Of a DNA stretch of 64,000 nt, positions 22,920 through 32,647 are shown in pieces. The notes under the pieces were generated by a model, which worked only from the letters and a program-made list of their open reading frames with translations, was not told where the DNA came from and made no database searches. The stretch comes from Sclerodactyla briareus (lineage: Eukaryota; Echinodermata; Holothuroidea; Dendrochirotida; Sclerodactylidae). Position numbers and translations under genes: made by a program. Each line of letters opens with the position of its first letter. The first letter of the stretch is position 1. The DNA lies in assembly GCA_026419785.1 (NCBI GenBank), contig JAODTK010005631.1, positions 1 to 64,000 on the forward strand, given 5' to 3'.

Positions 22920-23960
22920 AGAAAGAAACAGGAAGGGTAAACGCCATAGGGACCAGGAGCCGTACTACTTTGGAGCTTTGCAGTTTCTCCTCCATCCATC
23001 AGGACGAACAAACTAAGATTACCAATAGATTATGAGTGGCGAACCTACCCCAAGGTCATTCAAATATTCAAAGTTTGCCTGAGTGAATACCGACGAAAAA
23101 CTAGTTATTAGAATGCCTAGCCATCTCCTGGACTATCGTTGGTTGTATTGCCTGACTCAGACACAAACAGTGGACCAATGCTGCTCTTCACTTTCTGCTC
23201 TCCCCCTAACATAGAGAGCAAAACGCACGAGGATTATCCTTTATAATAGAGGCATCGCCTCTCGTGATCCAGTTACATCCCGTAACTAAACGCTTGGACT
23301 AGCCTCGTGAACTTTGGACAACGATCTAAATTGACAAAAACCAGCGGTAGAACGAAGAGGGCGCCAAAGATGTGTCTTACGTTTAACGGCCAGAAACACC
23401 TCCCTTTTCATCCAAGAAGGCCTTTTGTTCTTAGTAGTTGCAGACTTTTTTTTTCGAGGAACGAGAACTTCATAACTCGTTTTTAACTTTGCCAATGAGA
23501 CCCTCCCCCCAGCAGTCAACAAATTCAAATTTTCTGAGGAATTAGGACCAATTACATACTCAAAAACCCAGAGAATTCACATCCAGATCGGCCCTCGAGA
23601 AACACGAACGAGCTCAAAACACTTGTGGAATATTGGCAGACAGAACCAAGACAAATCGAAAGCGATAACTCGTGATCCTTTCACCAAGATTACCAAAACT
23701 CCCTAATTATCCACGGCACCTGGATCACTACTCAGAACTGAATCTAAAAATATTATGCTTTCTGGTAGGGAATGAACATGCTGCGAAAGGAAACATCTTG
23801 AGTGGCATTATTAGAGAAGGCAGAACCGGCTCACAACTATACCATAAGTCCAGAAATTTTGGATAATTGAAATCCACCATATGAACGTACGCTCTACACC
23901 AATGCCATGACTGCATGGATTCCCTTGATTCTACATCAAGGAATGGAGAAAACAAAGACA
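22920..23960 (-). mobile_element. CR1-like LINE fragment (end of EN to start of RT)
   Basis: Read on the minus strand, several landmarks of an APE-type non-LTR retrotransposon follow in order. They are HMVDFNYPK (about 23885-23857, the GDFNYP motif with its Gly changed), then LGE and a frame-displaced DHELSL (the SDH motif, about 23660), then KNKRPSWMKREV with KRKTHLW (about 23440-23370). NPRAF follows (about 23240), then KLQSSTAPGPYG (about 22975-22930), the start of the RT domain, where GPDG has become GPYG. Multiple frameshifts and stops make it non-functional. It stops abruptly near 22920, before the RT catalytic core. Only the middle of the element is present, lacking both the 5' end and the 3' UTR. 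Confidence 0.75.
23286..23528 (-). pseudogene. LINE EN-RT linker open segment
   Basis: The longest open piece of the CR1-like fragment, 80 codons. Its lysine/arginine-rich start (RKKKSATTKNKRPSWMKRE) is the usual linker between the endonuclease and reverse transcriptase of CR1-type LINEs, where the next residues (KRKTHLW) are also conserved. Flanking pieces are in other frames, so no full protein can be made. Confidence 0.7.
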
Positions 23961-24489
23961 AAATAGGCTGTTGGATTTATACACTACGTGAACGTTATGA
24001 TTTTGGTTTCCGCCAACCGGGTTGCAATCTATCCTAGGACGCAAAATGGCATGGGCACAGTTTGTGCGGGTTATATGGAATATGCGAAGCCGCTCAGTAA
24101 TCGTGAATGAAGATGGTGTAAGAAGGGTTCCTCCTTGAGTCTGTACAAGAATTGTGGGGGGTGTGCATCATCCTGACTGGTGTTGGGCATATGTTTTGTA
24201 CGCAAACTAGGATGGATTGCGTTTTTCCCAAGATGGGCAGGGGTGGATTTTTAAAATGTATGACAAAGCTGCTTCATATCGACGTATAATCCAAGAAGTT
24301 TACCACCAAAACCCCACAACCTAACCACCTGAACTTTCTTTTAGTATACCCCACAGTGGTGAATGTCTGGACAACCGTTTTTTAAACGGAATATGATATG
24401 AAAACAAAGATCAAGGAAACAGTGTAGGTGTAGCACATAGGTTTCATGCATTTCTAGACGTACTGATTGACATGCATTTATACAATAAC
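23961..24489. other. No recognisable gene
   Basis: May include more of the LINE 5' region on the minus strand, but no further motif could be identified. Confidence 0.35.
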
Positions 24490-24590
24490 AATAAGAAAGC
24501 CAAAAAGGTTAGTGATTCTTGACTCTTTCTGACAACTATAGTCAGAAACACAAGACAAATGGGAGATCGTACCAGCTCATCTGTGCGTAA
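24490..24590 (+). repeat. Second copy of the repeat at 13935-14030
   Basis: Contains cttgactctttctgacaac, gacaaatgggagatcg and taccagctcat in the same order and spacing as near 13957-14021. Here it is not next to a tandem array. Confidence 0.55.
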
Positions 24591-24988
24591 TCGAAAACAA
24601 TGCGATATTGGCATAATAATCGTTTGACCCTATAACTGACGTGATGGTCCCATCCATTATATCCTCTATGTGGAAAGATACGACTGTCCTGATTGTTGTT
24701 GTAACTCACATTGAAAAAAAAAAAAAAAGTTATTGCCCTGGACATCACAATGTGAGCAGTAATTTACAATGATATGAACTTGTCCATAATGTAGGCTTCA
24801 ATTTCTTGCAGCCTAGGTCAAGAAGACAGGTCATAGTCATTGTCCTAGGCTAATGCAGACACTGGTAAACAAACTCTACATCGAAAAAGGGCATGGTCGC
24901 CCTCACGTATCTCTGATGACGTTGTCAACTCCCAAACCCTGGAGAAAACATTACTAGTGACAAAATACGGACGCATTGTCTTTTCTTA
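24591..24988. other. No recognisable gene
   Basis: Contains an A tract near 24714-24728. Nothing else seen. Confidence 0.35.
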
Positions 24989-25275
24989 CAGCGGCGAACA
25001 AAAGTTTGAATTTGTTCCGCAGAGAACTCATTAGGCTGAGTTGGAGCGCGAGTTCCAGGGGCTATTTCAGATCAGTTGTCCATAACAGGGGAGTTGTTCG
25101 GGGACGATGTTTCGCACACTGTTACAGAGCTGTCAGATGCACAGAAAGTCAGTGGGCATGTCTTCAATCGAGCGTTTTGAGCAATAGACCTCAGGAGAGG
25201 TGGTCCTTCCTATCGTGGACACCGGACTTGGAAAGTGGATTTTGGAGATTCCGTCCCTACGGCACGCCCTTCTAG
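24989..25275 (+). CDS. Unidentified candidate exon
   Basis: A strong acceptor (cattgtcttttcttacag) is followed by a frame open for about 95 codons, beginning ANKSLNLFRRELIRLSW and ending with a stop at 25275. The peptide is rich in Arg, Ser, Trp and Cys, and I do not recognise a domain. A second frame of the same stretch (LLQSCQMHRKSVG, then VDTGLGKWILEIPS after a stop) also looks protein-like. This raises the possibility of a frame-broken exon. There is no evidence of expression and no partner exon was found. Confidence 0.2.
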
Positions 25276-25312
25276 CTGCGGGAAGCAGCTCTACAAGTTA
25301 TCATGTTTCTCC

Positions 25313-25365
25313 GGTCCGTTCGTTCGTTCGTTTCGTCGTTCGTCCGTTCGTTCGTTAGTTTTCGT
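25313..25365. repeat. (TTCG)n-type microsatellite
   Basis: Imperfect tandem ttcg/ttcgt units. They encode Ser-Phe-Val repeats in one frame, which is an artefact. Confidence 0.85.
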
Positions 25366-27234
25366 TCCCTTCTGCTCGTCCGTTTCCATCTGCATCACCT
25401 TCTAAACCATACCCGATCAGTGTTGAAACTTGTTGTGAATGGAGCTTGCGACTGGGCAGGCGTCCGCTACTTTAGTCCCATAGCTATTAGATCTTGATTA
25501 ACCCAATTACTTACCAACCCCAATTTCCAACTACTTTAAATTTGAAGCGCTCTGACTGCCAACACGTTTGTTTACATTACTCCTACTCCATCCTCTGCTG
25601 AGCAGTGTATACCGTATCTGTCAGAAGGTCCAGGGGAAGATGATTTGTCTGTCATCACATCTCGCTCTAGTTTACATTAGTCCCTACCTCTGCAGGATTT
25701 GTTTTACATTACATCTCGGTCCAGTTTCTCTCTGGTGACCTAGAAAATGTGTGGGCACAGGAAGCTTTCATTAGCCAATAGGGGCTCCCCCCCCCACCTA
25801 ATGCTGTTTAATGGTAACTTCTTGATTGGTTCAACTATAACTATGAGTGTCAACAATGTCAGATATTCACACATTTCTGTGAGAAGTGGGTGTTTCCACT
25901 GTTTTCACTGCCCCAGGCATAGGAATGAGTCGTGCTGCATACTGTTGGCTGGGCCCTGATAGCAAATATTAGCCAATGTGTAGACATGTTCCAAGCATTT
26001 CCAAGGTTATGACAGATGACAGTAGAGTCAGTTAAACGTGAGCAAACAATAAATGAGAGATGGCGAAAAACATGCAGTGTATTCGCCACGTAAGAATTTT
26101 GCTGCCGCAGCTACCAGGCCGTTCCGACTTGCACTTGTTTATAAGAGGAGTGTCGCACCGGCCTCCATACAACAAGAGGAACAGCATGTGCCACGTGAAA
26201 GGGGAGTTGTCCTGTTTCCGTTAAAACATTTTGGAGCCATGGGTAGCCGAAAGTTTTTGTTTCATACTAATTGGTAATGGGCGGCGATCACGGAGGGGAG
26301 GGGGGCATATTTTTGGTGGGGCGACATAATACAAATATCCCCCCAATATTTCGCGAACTGGTGAAAAAAAAAAAAAAATCCTTTAATCCTTGTACAGTGC
26401 GGCCATTAACACAGAAGTCGGAAATCATATTTCTTATTAGCTTTGCTGAAATTGGGTGTTGAGAGGGCCGAAATGCCAGAAAAAATCGCGCCGAGCGCGC
26501 AGTATCCTATCTTTTCCGTTACATGTAATACTATAGTAGACCCCACGTGTACAATAACTTTGTCCGATTCTGGCAATATGATTTTTGTCCACACGTGTAA
26601 TGTTCAAGTTTGGTGAACATATGGGAAGGCCACCAGGAGAATTTGGTTTTAGGACTTCGTTCATGTTGCATCCCCCCCCCCCCCCTCCCCACTACAACAA
26701 TGCCGTAACCAAACTGTCAATCTCTTGACACTGCACACAGTTTTAGTCTACTTCTGATCCTCATTGTTCAGATTGGCTTTGCCAGCCTGACGTGCTTTGT
26801 TTTTATAAAGATGGCAGCTATTGTAACGATAACCAACATGGTAAGAGGATCGTGCACATTAGTATGAAGGTTTACGTGATTGACGTATGGAACTAACAGG
26901 CGCGGAGCGGGCGAAACATTCTGATATATGAGAAATTAGGACGAAAATTTTTAGCGGAAATAAAAAAAAAAAAAAAACAATCTGAACAATGACCAAATTG
27001 TTTGCTGACTAGTTCAATTCCTTTTAATCAAATGCCCGAAAAATGCACACATTTTCTTGACAGTGATGTTAAGCAATTTCATCTGCGGCAGCCTCCAACC
27101 CAACCCATTGGAAGAGTCCTCGATGGAATATCTCTTAAGACATGCTATGTTCGGATGGTAACCCCGATGAGAAATGTGAGGATTAACATGGATCAGTTTT
27201 CGAAATTTACTCTCAAGTTCAGTTGATTGGCATA
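25366..27234. other. No recognisable gene
   Basis: A/T-leaning with C tract (26670-26682) and A tracts (26364-26377, 26960-26976). No coding similarity seen. Confidence 0.35.
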
Positions 27235-27785
27235 AGTCGCGATAAGTGCCGCTCCCTGCAATTTGGGAGGGGAGGGGGGGGGGGGGTCTGGGGGGTGGTC
27301 TGTAAGACTATTTTCTTGTACAGTACGTGTCAACTGATGGTGGCGACTGGTCCGAATTGTAAGGAATTTACAATCGAGCAGTTCTTCAATGAAAGTTTCG
27401 AGAAACATGAATTATGAAATCTATTGCCATGTTAGGGACGTTGCTCTCACTGCCATACATATATCCAGGAAATGCCGTTTTCCTGTCAATTTGGGGTGGT
27501 TCTGTAAAATAATTGTTTTTTTTTCTTGTACCCTACGCGTCAACAACCGACCGTGGCCCCAAATGTACGGAATAAACATTACTCAGTTCTTCCAAGAATG
27601 TTCCATGAAATAAAAACAAATCGGGAATTTATTGACAATTTTAGGGTTGTTGCTTACTGCCCAATGACCCCAGACGGGCCGTTTCCTGCAATCGGGGGGG
27701 GGGTGGGGGGTGAAAAACGACAATTTCCCGGTACGTACGCGCTAATCATGGTGGCTATATATGAATTTACAGAGTGTGATTTGCC
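27235..27785 (+). repeat. ~200 bp tandem array, locus 1
   Basis: About two and a half units. Landmarks are a G-run after ctgcaatttggg, ttcttgtacagtacgtgtcaac, a ggtggc and cagttcttcaatgaaagtt or cagttcttccaagaatgtt (27379 and 27584, 205 apart), then ttattgacaattttaggg and cagacgggccgttt. The same family forms locus 2 at 39050-39910. The DIRS element follows directly. Confidence 0.75.
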
Positions 27786-27894
27786 CTGTTAACAATATTA
27801 TATATGTACAGTCCCAATTCTCGTTAGAACAAGACTTGATCGATAAGACGTTTTTAAGCTTGTATCTAATCTGTTTTGAGCATGTGTGGTCATA

Positions 27895-28610
27895 CTGAGG
27901 GGGGTACATATCTCCTATTTTTCTTCGGCCCAAAAAGGATGTACTTACCGAATGATTTTACATTTGGAGAAATTTGATTCCCATAATGTCAAGTCCGTCA
28001 TTTCAACATGATAGTCTAGCATGCGGCTCCGCATTAATGCACAGAAGGTTCTACTGCTTCCATAGATTTAAAAAATCCTACTACTCAATCTATTGCTTCA
28101 TCTAGCAGGAATTTTTGCAACTCATTTTTGCGAGAAAAGGTATATCAATATACCACGTTTTACCAAATATTTGGGCATCATCACCCAGGATTTTTCACAG
28201 AGCCGCTCAACCACTTTTTGCTGTTCACGCTCAGGGTCTTCTTGCTTAGGCATCTGTGACGACTCATTTTTTCAATATAGAGCTTATCAAGGGTGTGTAA
28301 ATACTATAAGAGGTTTGAACTTCGTTCAGAGCTTGGGTTTCGTTGTGCCAAGACAATTTTGTTAAGAACGTAACCCAAACGCTTGTGTTCCTTCTCGATT
28401 CAACGAATATAACAGTACGCCCAACAAGCGCGAAAAATATTTCGTTTCACATGAATTGCGTGAATTCGGAGTTCGAAAGTTGTCAAAATACGGAAACTAG
28501 CTCGGATTATTGGTCTGATTGTTTCTTGTGGCTCTGAAACAACACGAAGATTGTTTCGATACCGATGTTTACGTTTTCCTGAAAATGCAGTCACTGACTG
28601 GATTGGTGTA
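27895..28610 (+). pseudogene. DIRS reverse transcriptase remnant
   Basis: Fragments in shifting frames match the DIRS/Gypsy-type RT. YRMILHLEKF (about 27943-27972) follows a LRPKKD-like segment. DLKN (28066-28077) is motif A of the DLKxAYY type. A decayed LPNGLxxAPxxFT region lies near 28150-28200. ICDDSFFQYR (28250-28280) is the YxDD catalytic motif with altered first residues. LGFVV (28333-28347) follows, then LDSTNITV (28396-28419), and IRKLARIIGLIVSC (28491-28532) of the thumb. The catalytic aspartate pair is still encoded, but stops and frameshifts lie on both sides. Confidence 0.85.
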
Positions 28611-28734
28611 TATCAATCTACCCTCTCCATCGTGCCTATCATTATTGAACACATGATGTTTTTATGTAATACTGATGCTACCCAAACAGGCGGAGAGGGG
28701 GGGGGGGGGTGTGAAACAGTCGATGCTAAATCGT

Positions 28735-29245
28735 CCCAGTTGATGGTCTCCCAGTGAAATTTTTATTGCTCATCATATTTTGGAGTTAATGGCCATATTT
28801 ATGGGCCTCAAGACGTTATGTTCAAGTTTCCGAAATGAACACATTCGGGTGGAGACTGATATCTCAGCCGTATCGTATATCAATGCTATGGGTGGTACGC
28901 ACTCTTCAAGTGCCACCAGGTGACAAACGTATTTGGCCGTGGTGTATGAAGAGAGGACAATAAACAACTTCCAACCTTCGTTTCGTGGAATCAAGATGTA
29001 CATGCTGAAAGTGTTGATGCCTTCTCTATAAATTGGTCACCGCATTCTATTTATGGGTTTTCCTCCTTTCAGCATGATCAGTCGTGCCTCAAGCAAGGGG
29101 GATCCTATTATTTCCGAACTGGCCGACACAAGCTGGTTCTCCGAACTTCTAGACATGACCATGGATATGCCAAGGATCCTGCCACAGTCCAATACCCTAC
29201 TCACACCTCCGGGAAGCAACACAGTTTTCATCCAATGACTAAGAG
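28735..29245 (+). pseudogene. DIRS RNase H remnant
   Basis: Begins with HHILELMAIFMGLKTLC (about 28768-28818, with the conserved glutamate). It then has DISAVSYINAMGGTHS (28859-28906), matching the DxxxAVxYIN..GG pattern of DIRS/Gypsy RNase H, and RIWPWC (about 28929-28946). In another frame it continues SWNQD, ESVDAFSINWS (about 29007-29039) and FPPFSMISR (29056-29082), the typical tail joining RNase H to the recombinase. WFSELLDM and LPQSNTLLTPPG follow to about 29215. At least two frame changes are needed. Confidence 0.85.
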
Positions 29246-29339
29246 CCTCAGGCTTGTAGCTAGCTTGCCTCTTACCCGGGAATCCCTCGCACAAGAAAGA
29301 TTTCTGTGTCAAACAACAGATATTATACTCTCCCCATGG

Positions 29340-30205
29340 CGTACAAAGCAATAGGAAAACAGGTTATACACCCTTACCAGGCACGATGGGCCGCATTTTG
29401 TGAATCCAAAAGATTTTGCTCGTTTTCCCCTTCTGTCGACAGGATGTCCTAGTCTTCCTACAGCCCTGTTCAATGCTGGTTTGTGGTAAAATGCTTGAAC
29501 TCGGCTCGTAGTGCTGCTCCAGCCTATTTTCGTACACTGAGAGGTTGACAATACGATCACATCCTCTGGTATCTCGCTTTATGAATGGGGTCTTTGAGCT
29601 TCGATCACCACAAACTCGATATACCAATATTTGGGACGTATCCGTTGTACTTGGTCACCTACGTAAACTACATTCTGTCCTAAATGTTATCCGTGAAGAC
29701 CTTACCTCAAATGACTCAATGCTTATAGCACTGGTTTCCAGCACAGTGTATGCTATCTAATCCCATGCGCGGATTTATCGATCTTTACAGCAAACAGAAC
29801 GTTCATACATTTTCACAGAAACAGAGAACCTGAAACAGTCTAACCTGGCGAAGCACTGAATGTTTACGTTGGAAATTTCCCTCCGATGAACGTTTGAGTG
29901 TTGTTTGTGTTAAAAAAGGTATTTAAATGTTACCAGCAAGCTGCGGGAAGCAGAGCATACATGTTTTTTTAATCAGTTATTTAAATCCATCGAAGAGTGT
30001 CTAAGAGCCCATTAGAAGATGACTAAGGAAGTAATGGCAGCTGCCGGTATAGATATTAGTTTATATAATGCTCACAGCACTCGAGCAGCTGCTGTTTCAG
30101 CTGCGGCAGGTAATAGTTAGCCAATAGATACTATAACTTGATACTGCGAGCTGGCGTTCGAAAAAAAAAAAAAAAAAAAAAAAACATTCGCACAGTTTTA
30201 TGAGC
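29340..30205 (+). pseudogene. DIRS tyrosine recombinase remnant
   Basis: The N-terminal SAM-like part is recognisable from YQARWAAFCES (about 29367-29399) and, frame-shifted, ALFNAGL (about 29464-29484). The open segment 29545-29760 carries HPLVSRFMNGVFELR, WDVSVVLGHLRKL and MLIAL. Downstream, ENLKQS (about 29827-29844) and a YLNVTSKLR segment (about 29920-29946) follow. Then comes AAGIDISLYNAHSTRAA (about 30040-30090), with the catalytic HxxR (His codon 30073-30075, Arg 30082-30084). TFAQFYEP (30184-30207) places the nucleophile tyrosine at 30199-30201. A 24-base A tract (30161-30184) sits between HxxR and the tyrosine, inside what was coding sequence. Several stops and frameshifts make it inactive. 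Confidence 0.87.
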
Positions 30206-30215
30206 CAGTCATAAA

Positions 30216-32610
30216 GTCTCGATCCGCATTTGCTGCGAGTTCTTTAGCCTTTAAGTTCTCCTTAGGGGAAGTAAAGGATCCTTAGGGGAGTTGAATTACA
30301 TTCACTGTGTATCTTTTTCATGTTGTTACATAGGAAAATGGTACGCTTTAAACTATTTCCAATTGTAATGTTTTCAACATGGTCATCGCCATCTTGAAAT
30401 CTCATGGAATCACGAGCTGGTAGCCTAATGGGAAGTATAATCTCAAAATTAACATACTCCCTGTAATACCTCAACGTTGCATCGATGGTCATAGCACGAG
30501 CATTTCGACGGCTTTAGTGTGTGAGTAGAGTTTGACGAGTGAGCATCGTCTGCTGCACCTCCTGAACGAGCTCAGCCTTGTAGATTTATACTCACAGTGC
30601 TCGGGTTTGTAAGGCTTCGGTTGATTTCAAGGCAGTGTTGCGTGTAATCCTGCGGTACTCCTGTAGTTATGACAACTTGGAGACCACGGCAGGCTTACAC
30701 GGCTCTTGTTTGAATTTCAACAATTCAACTTCGAGACTGGCCGGCTGCAGCTCAGGCTCGACGAGGCTCATACGCTGTCAGTTCCTCTGGTAAGGTGAGT
30801 TCCCTTGTGTTTGCTGTATTGTAGCCTTCCCTTTAATTAACAAGGCTAAAAAAAATTCCCCCAAATTTCCCCCCCCCCCACTCATCAATAATATCCGACA
30901 AGGAACTAGTAGAAAAACGTAGCCTAGCATAACCTCAGGGCGCTGGGACTACTCTAGTGTAGCCTACCGGGCAGTCACCACTGAATATTTGTTGATTTTA
31001 TCGATCCTAGCCTATACAGCCGCATGGTTGTGTATGCTGAAGTGGCGTCAGGTTCTCAAGAGATGTTCAACTTCTTATTACTGGTCTAGGCTAGCCTAGT
31101 GGTTTTCAGGTCATCAATAAGGATAACCGTTTTTGTAGGCTTGGTTCTCAAATAGGACTGTCCACACACCCCAAGTCTAGCTGAGATAACTAGAACTGCA
31201 TGGGAAATGAACCTCCGAAATCCATGGAGGAATAATATATTTCTAAATGATGGGGACAAGTTCATTATGCTCATCCCAGATACAAGATGGTTGACAATAA
31301 CATATTGGACAACCTACAGTTTGACATGTGACCAAAATAAGGTCCGCTCTGGCAAGTGTCACAATAGATTCAATGCCAAAAAAGCAAAGAGGAGAGAAAA
31401 AAAAAAGGCAAGCAATCGCCGTAGGGCTTAACCTCGATACATTTATTCTCACACAGTCAGCCTAGTACAGTAGCTAATCCATAACCGAGGAACATTCCCC
31501 CGCTGCCCATAGAGCACTCGGAGTTTGAATGCATCGGCTACCTAAGTCAAAATAATGCCGCCCACACAGAGGCATTCATGTTAATTTATGGACCCTATGA
31601 AGAACACCTTCCTGCCATGTTGCAAATTGGCAAAATCACGATTTGCCATATGCTACTATATTGCATGCACGAACGTTTCATCGCCCAGTGGTAATTGTGA
31701 TTTTTGGGCTTAGGCAAGAACACTCACCTGTCCAACTAGGGCAATTTGACGCTGATAATCTCACCTACATACATCTGAACAGCTTGCCGCCCACGAGGTA
31801 CTTGATATGCGATCATGAATTTTACCTGTTAAATTACAGCATGGTGAGTGCCTGTACGTCGGGTCTATAGAGTATATATACGTCTGGTCTGTCGGCAGAT
31901 GTATACTTGCAGAATCAAAATAAATTCATTCAGTAAAATTGACGGAAAGTGGTCGCTAAGTGTTATGGTATTCGACTATACTATAATGCTATGGTTTGGC
32001 CGAGCCACACACATAAGACATTTGTTTGGGGCCCGAACATCGCAAAGCGAGTTATATGACTTAATCTTATCAGTTGTGCTTGGGAATAAATCAGGTTCAA
32101 TATGGCAATGTAAGGACCACTGTCATAGCGAAAGGTCTATGGTACCCGGTACCCACAATCCTTCCATAGGGGGAAAATGAATTGAATGCCCACAGTGCAT
32201 ATGAAGACCACCAGAACCTTTCTTGGGGCAAAATAGGACAGCCACGAGTGAAGTAAACTCGAAATTCCCACAGGCAAAACCCTGAATCTTGGTCCTCTAC
32301 GAGAAATGGTGTATAGTTTTCATGGGAAGACATATTGCACTAAATGTATGACAACATGCCGTCAGTAATATGTGCATAAATGGACAGTAACCTTCTCGTC
32401 AGAACTGAAAGAGGTTGGTGTTCGGTAAGATCTGACCAGGCATATATATATCCCAACTCCAAGGGGGAAATCTATCACGGAGTATGTCTTGTAGCATACA
32501 GGGTGGCCTAAATAATAATGGCTGCCAGTACAAGACATGCATCATCGTCAGTGTCACCAGCAGGACGAGTCAATATTGTGCTAGATAATCGTTGAGCATA
32601 ATATATACGC

Positions 32611-32613
<3 letters not shown>
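30216..32613. other. No recognisable gene; possible DIRS 3' flank
   Basis: May include the DIRS 3' non-coding terminus, but no terminal repeat could be paired with the 5' side. A C tract lies near 30870-30879. No host exon identified. Confidence 0.35.

Positions 32614-32646
<33 letters not shown>
32614..32646. repeat. Poly(A) tract (33)
   Basis: Uninterrupted run of A, probably a retroposon tail. No recognisable body precedes it. Confidence 0.9.

Positions 32647-32647
<1 letters not shown>

Larger units (their letters stand above)
27880..30215 (+). mobile_element. Decayed DIRS-type tyrosine-recombinase retrotransposon
   Basis: Plus-strand relic in which the DIRS polyprotein order can be followed for about 2.3 kb: reverse transcriptase, RNase H, then tyrosine recombinase. 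DIRS elements use a tyrosine recombinase instead of an integrase or endonuclease and make a circular DNA intermediate. The frame is broken by several indels and stops, so it is inactive. The gag region is not visible upstream, where a ~200 bp tandem array lies instead, and the terminal repeats could not be recognised. Individual domains are listed separately. The retained RT-RH-YR order and YR residues make the assignment firm at the level of DIRS-like, but not to subfamily. Confidence 0.88.
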
